From Pseudoxanthomonas jiangsuensis (GTDB taxonomy: Bacteria > Pseudomonadota > Gammaproteobacteria > Xanthomonadales > Xanthomonadaceae): a stretch of 64,000 nucleotides of DNA. The translations under genes and the position numbers were made by a program. The DNA is taken from contig NZ_PDWL01000020.1 of NCBI RefSeq assembly GCF_010093185.1, positions 1 to 64,000 of the forward strand. Reading direction: 5' to 3'. Position 1 is the stretch's first letter, and each line of letters starts with the position of its first letter. The notes under the pieces were generated by a model that was given only the letters and a program-made list of their open reading frames with translations, was not told where the DNA came from and did not search any database. Below are positions 28,120 through 37,077 of the stretch, in pieces.

Positions 28120-28727
28120 ACCGCGGCCACCGGGCGCGCCGCCGCGGCGCCCTGGGCTGGCTATGGCGGCTGGCGCTGCTGTTGCTGTTGTGGCTGGCGG
28201 CGGTGGCGGCCTGGATCGTCTGGGTCGGCCAGCGCGACCAGGCCGGCGCGGCCGACGCCATCATCGTGCTGGGCGCGGCGGCCTACGACGCGCGGCCTTC
28301 GCCGGTGTTCGAGGAACGCATCCGCCACGGCCTGGACCTGTACCGCCGCGGCCATGCGCCGGTGCTGCTGTTCACCGGCGGCTACGGCACCGGCGCGCGC
28401 TTCGCCGAGTCCCAGGTCGCGCGCCGCTACGCCCTGCGCCACGGCATCCCCGAGTCGGCGATCCTGATCGAGGCCAGCTCGCGCACCACCCTGCAGAACC
28501 TGCAGCAGGCGCGCACGCTGATGCAGGAGCACGGCCTGCGCCGGGCGATCGTGGTCAGCGATCCGCTGCACATGGCCCGCGCCCTGCGCCTGTGCCGGCA
28601 GCTGGGGATCGAGGCGGTCGGCTCGCCGACCCCGAGCACGCGCTTCCGCAGCGTGCAGACCCAGTGGAAGTTCCTGCTGCAGGAGGTCTACTTCTTCCAC
28701 CGCGACCTGGTCCTGCGCGCGGCCTGA
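28107..28727 (+). CDS. YdcF/SanA-family (DUF218) membrane-anchored protein
   Basis: 206 residues. One N-terminal membrane helix (WRLALLLLLWLAAVAAWIVWVG) is followed by a DUF218 domain: ADAIIVLGAAAYD, then HGLDLYRRGHAPVLLFTGGYG, then RTTLQNLQQARTLMQEHGLRRAIVVSDPLHMARA. The E. coli relatives ElyC and SanA affect envelope and peptidoglycan homeostasis, and YdcF binds SAM. The start is GTG at 28107, inside the end of the dehydratase gene; the first ~10 residues are basic and precede the helix as expected. Confidence 0.85.
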   Translation: MAALNRGHRARRRGALGWLWRLALLLLLWLAAVAAWIVWVGQRDQAGAADAIIVLGAAAYDARPSPVFEERIRHGLDLYRRGHAPVLLFTGGYGTGARFAESQVARRYALRHGIPESAILIEASSRTTLQNLQQARTLMQEHGLRRAIVVSDPLHMARALRLCRQLGIEAVGSPTPSTRFRSVQTQWKFLLQEVYFFHRDLVLRAA

Positions 28728-28779
28728 GCCGGCGCCGCGGGGCTATCATGTCGGCCCCCACGCACGCAGGCGCTGCTCC

Positions 28780-29208
28780 ATGAGGATCGATGGCACCCGC
28801 CGCCAGGACCGCGCCACCGAGCTGGTGCTGGCCTACTACGCCGCGTTCAACCGCGGCGACCGCCAGGCCATGCTCGCCCTGCTCGCCGACGACGTGGTCC
28901 ATGACCTCAACCAGGGCGCGCGCGAGAACGGCAAGGCCGCCTTCGCCGCCTTCATGCAGAGCATGGACGCCAGCTACCGCGAGCGGCTGGAGGACATCGT
29001 GGTCCTGGCCTCGCCCGACGGCGACCGCGCCGCGGCCGAGTACGTGGTCCACGGCCAGTACCTGAAGGACGACGAGGGCCTGCCGCCGGCGCGCGGGCAG
29101 GAATACGTGCTGCCCGGCGGCGCGTTCTTCGACATCCGCGGCGAGCGCATCGCGCGGGTCAGCAACTACTACAACCTGCAGGACTGGATCGCTCAGGTTT
29201 CCGGCTGA
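28780..29208 (+). CDS. NTF2-like/SnoaL-like domain protein
   Basis: 142 residues forming one cone-shaped NTF2-like domain: ELVLAYYAAFNRGDRQAMLALLADDVVHDLNQG, then AEYVVHGQYL, then AFFDIRGERIARVSNYYNLQDWI. This is the SnoaL/ketosteroid-isomerase-like family, some of which are small-molecule isomerases or hydrolases; many have no known activity. A TATCAT -10-like element lies about 26 bases upstream. It converges on bioC with ten bases between the stops. Confidence 0.85.
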   Translation: MRIDGTRRQDRATELVLAYYAAFNRGDRQAMLALLADDVVHDLNQGARENGKAAFAAFMQSMDASYRERLEDIVVLASPDGDRAAAEYVVHGQYLKDDEGLPPARGQEYVLPGGAFFDIRGERIARVSNYYNLQDWIAQVSG

Positions 29209-29218
29209 CGGTCGCCGC

Positions 29219-30103
29219 TCAGGGCTGGCGGCGGCGGATCGGGATCGCCGACAGCGGCACCGCCGCGATCTCGTGGCCGCCCTCGCGGATCGGCGCACCC
29301 GGCGCCGGCGCCCAGGCCTGGGCGTAGACCACTTCCCAGCTGCTGGGCAGGCGGCCTTCGGCGTCGCGCAGGGGTTCGTAGGCGGCCGCGGCCGCGGCGA
29401 AGCGCGCCCGCCCGGTGAGGCTGCGGCGGCGGCTGGCCAGGGCGTTGGTCGCGCCGATCGCGCGCAGCTCGCCCATCAGCGCCGGCAGGTCCGGATAGGT
29501 GAGGGTGAACAGGTCGCGGTCCAGCACCGGATCGCGGAAACCGGCCGCCATCAGCGCATCGCCGAACTGGGCGATGGACGCGAACGGGCTGACGTGCGGG
29601 GCGGCATCGGCCTGGGCGAAGGCCTCGCGCAGTTCGGCCAGCGTTTCCGGGCCGAAGCTCGAGCACAGCAGCAGGCCGCCCGGTTTGAGCACCCGGCGCA
29701 GTCCGGCGAACACCGCCGGCAGGTCCTCGACCCACTGCAGGCACAGGTTGCTGAAGACCACGTCCACGCTGCCCTCGGCCAGCGGCAGGGCGCGCGCATC
29801 GGCGCACACCCGCGAGAACGGCTTCCACCAGCCGGCCTGCTGCCTGGCCTGGCGCAGCATCGGCAGGGCCAGGTCGATGGCGACAACCTGCGCCTTCGGC
29901 CAGCGCTTCTTCATCGCCGCCGCCGCATGGCCGGTGCCGCTGCCCAGGTCCAGCGCCACCGTCGGCACCCGCCCGTCGAGGTATTCCAGCGATTCGAGCA
30001 GGCGCGCGCGCACCTCGGCCTGCAGCGCCGCGGCCGCGTCGTAGCCGTCGGCGGCGCGCGAGAAGGCGCGGCGCACCTGGCGGGGATCGAACAGGGATTC
30101 CAT
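29219..30103 (-). CDS. bioC: Malonyl-ACP O-methyltransferase BioC
   Basis: 294 residues. BioC methylates malonyl-ACP with SAM so that fatty-acid synthesis can build the pimeloyl chain for biotin. The SAM motif VALDLGSGTGHAAAAM is near residue 50, followed by QVVAIDLALPML, DARALPLAEGSVDVVFSNLCLQWV and the typical RRVLKPGGLLLCSSFG. The start at 30103 (MESLFDPRQVRRAFSRAA) is the usual BioC opening; longer upstream frames are not conserved. Last gene of bioB-bioF-bioH-bioC, 23 bases after bioH. Confidence 0.93.
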   Translation of the reverse strand: MESLFDPRQVRRAFSRAADGYDAAAALQAEVRARLLESLEYLDGRVPTVALDLGSGTGHAAAAMKKRWPKAQVVAIDLALPMLRQARQQAGWWKPFSRVCADARALPLAEGSVDVVFSNLCLQWVEDLPAVFAGLRRVLKPGGLLLCSSFGPETLAELREAFAQADAAPHVSPFASIAQFGDALMAAGFRDPVLDRDLFTLTYPDLPALMGELRAIGATNALASRRRSLTGRARFAAAAAAYEPLRDAEGRLPSSWEVVYAQAWAPAPGAPIREGGHEIAAVPLSAIPIRRRQP

Positions 30104-30126
30104 CGGGAAAGCGGTGCGGCCGGGAC

Positions 30127-30891
30127 TCAGGGGCCGATATTGTCGGCGAACGCGGCCAGTTCCGCCGCCACCGCGTCGACATGGCCGAGGAACGGCGCGT
30201 GCCCGGCGCCGGCCAGCTCGACGAAGCGCGCCTCCGGCGCCCGTGCCGCCGCCGCGGCCATGCCCTTCGGATCTACCAGGCGGTCGCGGCCGCCGGCCAG
30301 CCACAGGCTGGGCACGCGCAAGCCGGGCAGGCTGCGGCGCAGGTCGCTGCCGTCGAGCAGGGCCAGGCCGGCGCGCAAGGCGGCCGGATCCGGTTCGCCG
30401 CGCGCGTGCAGCAGCGCGCGCAGGGTCTTCAGTTCCGCGCGGCCATGCTCGGAACCGAGCGTGTCCAGGGCGATGAAGCGGTCCAGGGTGCCGGCGTAGT
30501 CGCGGCCCAGCTCCTCGCCGAAGCGGGCGAACACGCTGGCCTCGACCGCGTGCGGCCAGTCCGGCCCGCGGACGAAGCGCGGCGTGGCCGCGACCATGGC
30601 CAGGCCGCGCACGGTCGGCAGGGTGGCCGCGGCGCGCAGCGCGAACAGGCCCCCCAGCGACCAGCCCAGCCAGATCGCCGGCGGCACCCGCGCGGCGATC
30701 GCGCTGACCACCGCGGGCAGGTCCAGGTTCTCGTCCGGATCGCGGCTGTGGCCGTGGCCGGGGAGGTCGACCAGGTGCAGGCGGAAGCGCGGCGTCAGGC
30801 GCTGGACCAGCGGCGCGAACACCCCGCCGTGCAGGGCCCAGCCGTGGATCAGGACCAGGTCCGGGCCCTGGCCATGGGTTTCGATGTGCAT
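30127..30891 (-). CDS. bioH: Pimeloyl-ACP methyl ester carboxylesterase BioH
   Basis: 254 residues, alpha/beta hydrolase. BioH removes the BioC-added methyl group to give pimeloyl-ACP, ending chain growth. Oxyanion motif LIHGWALHGG near 15-24, nucleophile elbow GWSLGG near 80, catalytic Asp in GGRDRLVD, and catalytic His in GAGHAPFLGH near the C-terminus. Length and the HGW motif match BioH of E. coli. The ATG at 30891 gives MHIETHGQGP. Third gene in the biotin operon, separated from bioF by 154 bases that include a hairpin. Confidence 0.92.
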   Translation of the reverse strand: MHIETHGQGPDLVLIHGWALHGGVFAPLVQRLTPRFRLHLVDLPGHGHSRDPDENLDLPAVVSAIAARVPPAIWLGWSLGGLFALRAAATLPTVRGLAMVAATPRFVRGPDWPHAVEASVFARFGEELGRDYAGTLDRFIALDTLGSEHGRAELKTLRALLHARGEPDPAALRAGLALLDGSDLRRSLPGLRVPSLWLAGGRDRLVDPKGMAAAAARAPEARFVELAGAGHAPFLGHVDAVAAELAAFADNIGP

Positions 30892-30982
30892 GCGCGCATT
30901 GTCGCAGGACGCCCGGCCCTCATCCGCCCCTTCGGAGCACCTCGATCCGCGCCCCGGCCCGGCGCAGCGCGCCGGCCGTTCA

Positions 30983-31018
30983 GGCGTGTGCGAGCCACTG
31001 GCTCGCAAGCAACACGCC
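30983..31018. repeat. Compound hairpin between bioF and bioH
   Basis: Outer arms GGCGTGT (30983-30989) and ACACGCC (31012-31018) enclose inner arms GCGAGCC (30990-30996) and GGCTCGC (31000-31006). No T-run follows on the operon strand, so it is not a plain terminator. It may be a repeat element or an RNA processing site. Confidence 0.45.
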
Positions 31019-31045
31019 TTTACCCCGCAGGGGAAGGGAAAGCCG

Positions 31046-32236
31046 TCAGGCGGCGGCGCGGTCGGCCCGCTCGCGGGCGTCGGCGATCGCCACCAGCAAC
31101 GCCTGCACCTGCTGTGGCGTGTGCAGGGCCGAGAGCGTCACGCGCAGGCGCGAGCGGCCCTCCGGCACGGTCGGCGGGCGGATCGCGGTGACCAGGAAAC
31201 CGGCGTCCTCCAGCGAGGACGACATCGCGGTGGCCACCGATTCGTCGCCGCACAGCACCGGCTGGATCGGGGTCGAGGAGGCCATCAGGTCCAGACCGAG
31301 GCGGCCGGCGCCGGTACGGAACTGCTCGATCAGCTCGCGCAGGCGCTCGCGCCGCCAGTCGTCGCGGCGGGCCAGCTTGAGCGCGGCCAGCGAGGCGGCG
31401 GCCTGCGCCGGCGGCAACGCGGTGGTGTAGAGGTAGGGCCGCGCGCTGCCGGCCAGGTGCTCGACCAGGTCGGCGTCGCCGGCGACCACCGCGCCGTAGC
31501 CGCCCAGGGCCTTGCCCAGGGTCGCCAGCTGCAAGGGCACTTCGCGCACGCCCAGCCCGGCCTCGGCCACGGTGCCGCGGCCCTGCGGGCCGAGCACGCC
31601 GATGCCGTGGGCGTCGTCCACGTACAGCAGGGCCTCCTGGGTGCGCGCCACCAGCGACAGCGCGCGCAGGGGCGCGACGTCGCCGTCCATGCTGAACACG
31701 CCGTCGGTCGCCAGCATGGCCGCGCCGCCCGGGGCGTTGCGCAGCTGGCGCATCGCGCCTTCCGGGTCCAGGTGCGGGTAGCGGCGCAGGCGGCAGCCGG
31801 CCAGGCGGGTGGCGTCGATCAGGCTGGCGGGGGTGAGCCGGTCCTGGACGCAGACGTCCTCGTCCTCCAGCAACGCCTGCTGCACCGCCAGGTTGGCGGC
31901 GAAGCCGCTGCCGAACAGCAGGGCGCGCGGCACCTGCAGCCAGTCGGCCATTTCCCGCTCGAGCTGCTCGTGCAGGGCGTGGTGACCGCAGACCAGGTGC
32001 GAGGCGGTGGAGCCGGCGCCCTCGCGCGCGGCCGCATCCTGCAGCGCCGCGCCGACCTCGAACTGCGAGGCCAGGCCCAGGTAGTCGTTGCTGCAGAAGC
32101 CGGTCAGCCAGCGGCCGTCGACCTCCAGGCGCACGCCGTCGCGGCGGGCGACGGTGCGGCGCTGGCGCAGCCGGCCCTGGGCAGTGCGCAGGCGCCGCTG
32201 GGCGAGGATGCGTTCGTGGATGTCGGTGCGCGCCAT
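31046..32236 (-). CDS. bioF: 8-amino-7-oxononanoate synthase
   Basis: 396 residues. A PLP-dependent alpha-oxoamine synthase joining pimeloyl-ACP and alanine, the first step of biotin ring assembly. Conserved [10 protein letters not shown] near 45, [29 protein letters not shown], and the PLP Lys in [11 protein letters not shown] near residue 240. Start at 32236 ([10 protein letters not shown]), with GGGGGAGGGA as a strong ribosome site just upstream. Second gene of the operon, 34 bases after bioB. Confidence 0.95.
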   Translation of the reverse strand: MARTDIHERILAQRRLRTAQGRLRQRRTVARRDGVRLEVDGRWLTGFCSNDYLGLASQFEVGAALQDAAAREGAGSTASHLVCGHHALHEQLEREMADWLQVPRALLFGSGFAANLAVQQALLEDEDVCVQDRLTPASLIDATRLAGCRLRRYPHLDPEGAMRQLRNAPGGAAMLATDGVFSMDGDVAPLRALSLVARTQEALLYVDDAHGIGVLGPQGRGTVAEAGLGVREVPLQLATLGKALGGYGAVVAGDADLVEHLAGSARPYLYTTALPPAQAAASLAALKLARRDDWRRERLRELIEQFRTGAGRLGLDLMASSTPIQPVLCGDESVATAMSSSLEDAGFLVTAIRPPTVPEGRSRLRVTLSALHTPQQVQALLVAIADARERADRAAA

Positions 32237-32270
32237 GTGGGTCCCTCCCCCCCGGGAGCCGTGCGGCCGC

Positions 32271-33320
32271 TCAGGCGGCGCGCTCGCAGGCCGGCGCCGG
32301 GGCGGTGATGTCGGCATGCACGGTACCGCCCGCAACCGATTCGGTTCCGTGATCGTGGTCACACTGGACGAGCGACATGGGCCGCAGGCCCAGGCGCGCG
32401 AACAGGGCCTGGTCGCGCTCGGTGTCCGGGTTGCCGGTGGTCAGCAGCTTCTCGCCGTAGAAGATCGAGTTGGCCCCGGCCAGGAAGCACAGCGCCTGCA
32501 GTTCGTCGCCCATCTGCTCGCGCCCGGCCGACAGCCGCACCATCGAGCGCGGCATCGCGATCCGGGCCACGGCGACCATGCGCACGAACTCGAACGGATC
32601 CAGCGCCTCGGTCCCGGCCAGCGGGGTACCGGCGACCTGGACCAGCTGGTTGATCGGCACCGAGTCCGGGTGCGCCGGCAGGTTGGCCAGCGCCTGCAAA
32701 AGGCCGGCGCGCTGCTCGCGGGTCTCGCCCATGCCGACGATGCCGCCGCAGCAGGTCTTCAGCCCGGCGTCGCGCACGTGCTCCAGGGTGTCCAGGCGGT
32801 CCTGGTACTGACGGGTGCGGATGACGTCGCCGTAGAACTCCGGCGCGGTGTCCAGGTTGTGGTTGTAATAGTCCAGGCCGGCGTCGCGCAGCGCGTGCGC
32901 CTGCCCGGGCGAGAGCATGCCCAGGGTCGCGCAGGTCTCCAGGCCCATCGCCTTCACCCCGGCGATCATCGCCGCCACCTTGGGGATGTCGCGGTCCTTG
33001 GGCGAGCGCCAGGCCGCGCCCATGCAGAAGCGCGAGGCGCCGGCGGCCTTGGCCTGGCGGGCCTTGGCCAGGACCTGCTCGGTGTCCATCAGCTTGGTCG
33101 CGTCCACCCCGGTGTGGTAGCGCTGGGCCTGCGGGCAGTAGCCGCAGTCCTCCGGGCAGCCGCCGGTCTTGACCGAGAGCAGGGTCGAGACCTGGACCTC
33201 GGCCGGGTCGAAGTTCTCGCGATGCACCGCCGCGGCGCGGAACAGCAGCTCGGGCAGGGGCAGGTCGAACAGCGCGAGCAGTTCCTCGCGACGCCAGTCG
33301 TGGCGGATTTCCGAAGTCAC
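32271..33320 (-). CDS. bioB: Biotin synthase
   Basis: 349 residues, radical SAM enzyme that inserts sulfur into dethiobiotin. The [4Fe-4S] motif CxxxCxxC is in [12 protein letters not shown] near residue 55. Conserved downstream blocks are [29 protein letters not shown] and [11 protein letters not shown]. First gene of the leftward biotin operon. It is divergent from comF with only 53 bases between starts, so the two promoters must overlap. I see no clear BirA or BioR operator there. Confidence 0.97.
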   Translation of the reverse strand: MTSEIRHDWRREELLALFDLPLPELLFRAAAVHRENFDPAEVQVSTLLSVKTGGCPEDCGYCPQAQRYHTGVDATKLMDTEQVLAKARQAKAAGASRFCMGAAWRSPKDRDIPKVAAMIAGVKAMGLETCATLGMLSPGQAHALRDAGLDYYNHNLDTAPEFYGDVIRTRQYQDRLDTLEHVRDAGLKTCCGGIVGMGETREQRAGLLQALANLPAHPDSVPINQLVQVAGTPLAGTEALDPFEFVRMVAVARIAMPRSMVRLSAGREQMGDELQALCFLAGANSIFYGEKLLTTGNPDTERDQALFARLGLRPMSLVQCDHDHGTESVAGGTVHADITAPAPACERAA

Positions 33321-33373
33321 GGGGAGCGGTTTCCTGACGGCGGCCGAGGCCGGGCGCCGGCAGTCTGGAAAGC

Positions 33374-34144
33374 ATGCCCAGCCCTGTCAACCACGGATGC
33401 GCTTCTCCGGTTTACGGCACGGACCCGATCCGGTCGCGCCTGCGCACGTGGCTGCGGGCCGCCGCCGACCAGCTGCTGCCACCGCGCTGCCTGCTCTGCG
33501 CCGAGCCCGGCGAGGGCGGCCTGGACCTGTGCGCCGCCTGCCGAAGGTCGCTGCCGTCCAATCGCGACGCCTGCCGGCACTGCGCCCTGCCTTTGCCGCC
33601 CGCGGACCTGCACCCGGACCGGGTGTGCGGAACCTGCCAGCGCCGGCCGCCGCCGCTGGACGCGGTGCAGGCCGCCTTCGTCTATGCCCCGCCGCTGGAC
33701 CGGCTGCTGCCGCGCTTCAAGTTCCACCAGGACCTGGCCGCCGGCCGCCTGCTGGCGCGGCTGATGGCCGACGCCTTCGCCACGGCCGCACGGCCGCAGG
33801 CGCTGGTGCCGGTGCCGCTGCACCGCGGCCGCCTGCGCCGCCGCGGCTACGACCAGGCGCTGGAACTGGCGCGGCCGCTGGCCCGGCGGCTGCAGCTGCC
33901 GCTGCACCCCGGCGCGCTGCGCCGGATCCGCGCCACCGCGGCCCAGTCCGAACTGGACGCGGCGGCGCGGCGGCGCAACCTGCGCGGCGCCTTCCAGGTC
34001 GCCGGCGGTGTATCGCTGCCCGCACACGTGGCCCTGGTCGACGACGTGATGACCACGGGCGCGACCCTGCATGCGGCTGCCACCGCCCTGCGCCGCGCAG
34101 GCGTGACGCGGGTGGATGCCTGGGTCTGCGCGCGGGTGCCTTGA
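33374..34144 (+). CDS. comF: ComF-family phosphoribosyltransferase-like protein
   Basis: 256 residues. An N-terminal zinc-ribbon-like region has paired cysteines (PRCLLC, CAAC, CRHC, CGTC). The C-terminal half is a PRPP-binding fold with the signature [18 protein letters not shown] near 218. [19 protein letters not shown] is the ComF-typical block. ComF/GntX proteins are linked to DNA uptake or carbon use; the reaction is unproven. It is divergent from bioB, an arrangement I recall from other gammaproteobacteria, where a comF/gntX-like gene borders the biotin or bioH region. Confidence 0.9.
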   Translation: MPSPVNHGCASPVYGTDPIRSRLRTWLRAAADQLLPPRCLLCAEPGEGGLDLCAACRRSLPSNRDACRHCALPLPPADLHPDRVCGTCQRRPPPLDAVQAAFVYAPPLDRLLPRFKFHQDLAAGRLLARLMADAFATAARPQALVPVPLHRGRLRRRGYDQALELARPLARRLQLPLHPGALRRIRATAAQSELDAAARRRNLRGAFQVAGGVSLPAHVALVDDVMTTGATLHAAATALRRAGVTRVDAWVCARVP

Positions 34145-34154
34145 TCGGAGGGAT

Positions 34155-34184
34155 TTGACAGGCTTCGGCACGGCGGAGTATCCC
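34155..34184 (+). promoter_or_regulatory. Promoter of the DUF308 gene, possibly leaderless
   Basis: A perfect TTGACA (34155-34160) is followed after 18 bases by TATCCC (34179-34184). The chosen ATG at 34191 lies six bases downstream, about where transcription would begin, so the message would have little or no 5' leader. No ribosome site is present. Confidence 0.5.
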
Positions 34185-34190
34185 GTGGCC

Positions 34191-34757
34191 ATGTCGACGC
34201 CGCGCCCCACACCCCGGAACCGCAGCTGGTGGCCGTTCGCGCTCTACGGCCTGGCCGCCGTCGGCTTCGGCCTGTTCACCCTGTTCCAGCCGGAATCGAC
34301 CGTGCTGGTGATGGTGATGGGCTTCGGCGTGCTGGCCCTGGTCGATGGCGCGATCAGCCTGTTCAGCGTGTTCCGCAAGGACATCGCCCTGCCGAACTGG
34401 CTGCTGCTGGTCTACGCCGCCAGTTCGATCGCCTTCGGGGTGCTGGCGCTGGTGGACCCGCGCCTGGTGGCCGAAGTCCTGGTCTGGCTGCTGGCGCTGT
34501 GGCTGATGATCGCCGGGCTGTCGCGGATCGTATTCGCGGTGCAGCTGCGGCACCTGCTCGGCGGCAACTGGCTGCTGGCGCTCAGCGGCGTGCTGGCCGC
34601 GCTGCTCGGGGTGCTGTTCGTGGCCCGGCCGGGGCTGGCCCTGGCGACCGTAGCGTTCTGGGTCGCGATCGGCGCGCTGGTCTACGGCGGCCTGCAGCTG
34701 GCCCTGGCCTGGTGGATCCGGCGCCGCGCCCGCGCGGCCATCGTGCTGCCCGGCTGA
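34191..34757 (+). CDS. HdeD/DUF308-family membrane protein
   Basis: 188 residues with about six hydrophobic helices arranged as repeated pairs (WPFALYGLAAVGFGLFTLF, VMVMGFGVLALVDGAISL, LVWLLALWLMIAGLSRIVFA and others). This is the DUF308 repeat pattern of HdeD, an acid-resistance-associated membrane protein in E. coli; the mechanism is unknown. The ATG at 34191 begins MSTPRPTPRN; a GTG two codons upstream is possible. It converges on ubiA, with three bases between the stops. Confidence 0.85.
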   Translation: MSTPRPTPRNRSWWPFALYGLAAVGFGLFTLFQPESTVLVMVMGFGVLALVDGAISLFSVFRKDIALPNWLLLVYAASSIAFGVLALVDPRLVAEVLVWLLALWLMIAGLSRIVFAVQLRHLLGGNWLLALSGVLAALLGVLFVARPGLALATVAFWVAIGALVYGGLQLALAWWIRRRARAAIVLPG

Positions 34758-34760
34758 TCT

Positions 34761-35675
34761 TCAGCCGCGCCCGGCCAGCAGGTAGTGCCCGGCAATCCCG
34801 GCGAACACCGCCGCGCCGACCCAGTTGTTGTGCAGGAAGGCGCGGAAGCACGGTCCGCGCTCGCGCCCGCGCGCGATCCGGAACTCCCAGACCACCAGCG
34901 CCAGCGCCAACGCCAGGCCCGCCCAGTACGCCGCACCGAGCTGGGCGCTGCGCCCGGCCAGGGCCAGGGCCAGGAACACCAGCGCGTAGAGCACGCCCTG
35001 CGCCACTAGGTCCAAGTCGCCGAACAGGATCGCCGTGGATTTCGACCCGGCGCGGATGTCGTCCTCGCGGTCGACCATCGCGTACCAGGTGTCGTAGGCG
35101 GTGGCCCAGAGGATGTTGGCGCAGTACAGCAGCCAGGCCAGCGCCGGCACTTCGCCCTGGACCGCGGCGAAGGCCATCGGGATGCCCCAGCCGAAGGCCA
35201 TGCCCAGGTACACCTGCGGCAGGTAGGTGTAGCGCTTGAGATAGGGATAGGTCGCGGCCAGGAACAGGCCGGCGAAGCTCAGCCACACCGTCAGCCGGTT
35301 CAGGGTCAGCACCAGGGCGAAGGCGGCCAGCATCAGCACCGCGAACACCGCCAGCGCCTCGCGCCCGGAGACCGCGCCGGTGGCCAGCGGCCGCTCCTTC
35401 GTGCGCTCGACCTTGCCGTCCAGCCAGCGGTCGGCGTAGTCGTTGATCACGCAGCCGGCCGAGCGGGTCAGCCAGACCCCGGCGGTGAACACGAACAGGG
35501 TCCACCACGGCGGCATCCCGCCCGCGGCCAGCCATAGCGCCCACCAGGTCGGCCACAGCAAAAGCAGCGAACCGATCGGGCGGTCGCCGCGGACCAGCTT
35601 CCAGTACTGGCCCAGGCGCTCGCGCCAGCGCGGCACGGGCACCGGGACGGGAGTCTCGTAGCGTTCGTAGGACAT
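34761..35675 (-). CDS. ubiA: 4-hydroxybenzoate polyprenyltransferase
   Basis: 304 residues, inner-membrane prenyltransferase that attaches the polyprenyl chain to 4-hydroxybenzoate in ubiquinone synthesis. Two Asp-rich Mg-diphosphate motifs are visible: [20 protein letters not shown] near 80 and [19 protein letters not shown] near 205. Multiple helices lie between and after them. The start at 35675 gives [15 protein letters not shown]. It lies between the DUF308 gene and tRNA-Arg, with no other ubi gene nearby. Confidence 0.95.
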   Translation of the reverse strand: MSYERYETPVPVPVPRWRERLGQYWKLVRGDRPIGSLLLLWPTWWALWLAAGGMPPWWTLFVFTAGVWLTRSAGCVINDYADRWLDGKVERTKERPLATGAVSGREALAVFAVLMLAAFALVLTLNRLTVWLSFAGLFLAATYPYLKRYTYLPQVYLGMAFGWGIPMAFAAVQGEVPALAWLLYCANILWATAYDTWYAMVDREDDIRAGSKSTAILFGDLDLVAQGVLYALVFLALALAGRSAQLGAAYWAGLALALALVVWEFRIARGRERGPCFRAFLHNNWVGAAVFAGIAGHYLLAGRG

Positions 35676-35750
35676 GGGCGGATTCTATCGACTCACCGCC
35701 CCGTTCCTCCGCCTGCAAACGGAACGGCGTTCCGGAACGGCGTTTTCCGC

Positions 35751-35756
35751 TACACT
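35751..35756 (+). promoter_or_regulatory. -10 element for tRNA-Arg
   Basis: TACACT, ten bases before the mature tRNA 5' end. It follows two direct copies of GGAACGGCGTT (35721 and 35735), which make this short stretch repetitive. No strong -35 is apparent. Confidence 0.4.
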
Positions 35757-35766
35757 AGCCGGCCAC

Positions 35767-35843
35767 GCGCCTGTAGCTCAGCCGGATAGAGTAGCGGCTT
35801 CCGAAGCCGTTGGTCGGGGGTTCGAATCCCTCCAGGCGCGCCA
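35767..35843 (+). tRNA. tRNA-Arg (anticodon CCG)
   Basis: A complete 77-base cloverleaf. The acceptor stem GCGCCTG pairs with CAGGCGC, the D-arm is GCTC..GAGT, and the anticodon stem GCGGC/GCCGT carries the loop TTCCGAA with anticodon CCG. The T-arm GGGGG-TTCGAAT-CCCTC is standard, and the discriminator G and encoded CCA are present. It reads CGG, a common Arg codon in this GC-rich genome. The LacI-type gene starts 24 bases after it, but there are no integrase genes or flanking repeats to suggest an integrated element. Confidence 0.97.
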
Positions 35844-35867
35844 TCCGCACCCGTGCCACCAGAGCGA

Positions 35868-36914
35868 ATGCCCAAGCGCGAACGCCAGAAGCCAGGTTCG
35901 GTGACGATCCTCGACGTGGCCAAGCATGCAGGCGTTTCGCCGATGACCGCCTCGCGCGTGATCAACGGCAATCCCCGGGTCGGCCAGGACCTGCGCGAAC
36001 GGGTGCAGGCTTCGGTCCAGGCCCTCGGCTATCGTCCCAACCTCGCCGGCCGCTCGCTGCGCACCGCCGGCACGGCGCGCATCGGCGTGCTCTACAGCAA
36101 TCCGTCGGCGGCCTATCTCAACGAGCTGATGCTCGGCATCCTCGAGCAGAGCAGCCTGGCCGGCACCCAGGTGCTGGTGGAGAAGTGCGGCGGCATCGCC
36201 AGCCAGCGCGCGGCCACCGAGCGCCTGCTCGAGGCCGGGGTGGACGGGGTGATCCTGCCGCCGCCACTGTGCGATTCGCCGCAGACCCTGCGCGAGCTGG
36301 ACGAGCGCGGCATCCCGGTGGTCGCGGTGGCCACCGGCGCGCCGGTCGAAGGCGTGTCCTCGGTGCGGATCGACGATTACCAGGGCGCGCGGACGATGAC
36401 CCGGCACCTGCTCGAGCTGGGCCACGTCCGGATCGGCTTCATCCAGGGCGATCCGGCCCACACCCCGGCGCAGCTGCGCCGCCAGGCCTTCCTCGACACC
36501 ATGGCCGAGGCTGGGATCGCGGTGCCGGAGGAATGCCTGGCGGTGGGCATGTTCACCTACCGCTCCGGTCTGGGCGCGGCCCGCCAGCTGCTCGAACTGC
36601 CGCAGCGCCCGACCGCGGTGTTCTGCAGCAACGACGACATGGCCGCCGCGGCGATGGCCGTGGCCCATGGCATGGGCCTGCGCATCCCCGAGGCGCTGAC
36701 CATCGTCGGCTTCGACGACACGCCGATGGCCACCACCCTGTGGCCGGAGCTGACCACCATCCGCCAGCCGGTCACGGCGATGGGCAAGGCCGCGGTGTCG
36801 CTGATGCTGGAGGAGCTGCGCGCGCGCCGCGGCGGGCGCCACCACGACGCCGTGCACCAGGTGATGAAGCACGCGCTGGTCAAGCGCCAGTCCTCGGCGC
36901 CCGCCGGCGCCTGA
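35868..36914 (+). CDS. LacI-family transcriptional regulator of the adjacent sugar locus
   Basis: 348 residues. The N-terminal helix-turn-helix and hinge are VTILDVAKHAGVSPMTASRVINGNPRVG and GYRPNLAGRSLR. The rest is a periplasmic-binding-like effector domain (RIGVLYSNPSAAYLNELMLGI, AVFCSNDDMAAAAM, IVGFDDTPMATTLWPELTTIRQP). It probably represses the AGE isomerase and the divergent transporter-kinase operon. A 12-bp palindrome of matching form lies upstream of both, and no copy precedes this gene. A GTG at 35853 would add five residues; the ATG at 35868 is preferred. It lies directly behind tRNA-Arg. Confidence 0.92.
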   Translation: MPKRERQKPGSVTILDVAKHAGVSPMTASRVINGNPRVGQDLRERVQASVQALGYRPNLAGRSLRTAGTARIGVLYSNPSAAYLNELMLGILEQSSLAGTQVLVEKCGGIASQRAATERLLEAGVDGVILPPPLCDSPQTLRELDERGIPVVAVATGAPVEGVSSVRIDDYQGARTMTRHLLELGHVRIGFIQGDPAHTPAQLRRQAFLDTMAEAGIAVPEECLAVGMFTYRSGLGAARQLLELPQRPTAVFCSNDDMAAAAMAVAHGMGLRIPEALTIVGFDDTPMATTLWPELTTIRQPVTAMGKAAVSLMLEELRARRGGRHHDAVHQVMKHALVKRQSSAPAGA

Positions 36915-36998
36915 GCGCGCGGGCGGCACTCGTCCTGATCGCAGAATCTTCGTCGGTGCCGCATGCGGCACTGCCGCACGCCTGTGCGCGATACCGGT

Positions 36999-37010
36999 GG
37001 TAACCTTACC
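36999..37010. promoter_or_regulatory. Candidate LacI operator before the AGE isomerase gene
   Basis: GGTAACCTTACC, an inverted repeat GGTA-N4-TACC, 68 bases before the isomerase ATG. The same form (GGTAACGATACC in reverse complement) is at 40681-40692 before the transporter. An overlapping TACC-GGT-GGTA symmetry lies at 36992-37002. Confidence 0.6.
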
Positions 37011-37077
37011 TTGCCTGCGATCCGGCGGTTTCCGGGCACGCATCTCCTTCCCCGATCCGCCGCGGAAACGACCACGC

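Noticed and set aside
29219..33320. A dedicated biotin repressor site in the bioB-comF gap
   Set aside because: No palindrome resembling known BirA or BioR operators is visible in the 53 bases.
35767..36914. tRNA-Arg as a possible integration site for a genomic island
   Set aside because: No integrase, no repeated 3' tRNA end downstream, and normal codon use in the genes that follow.
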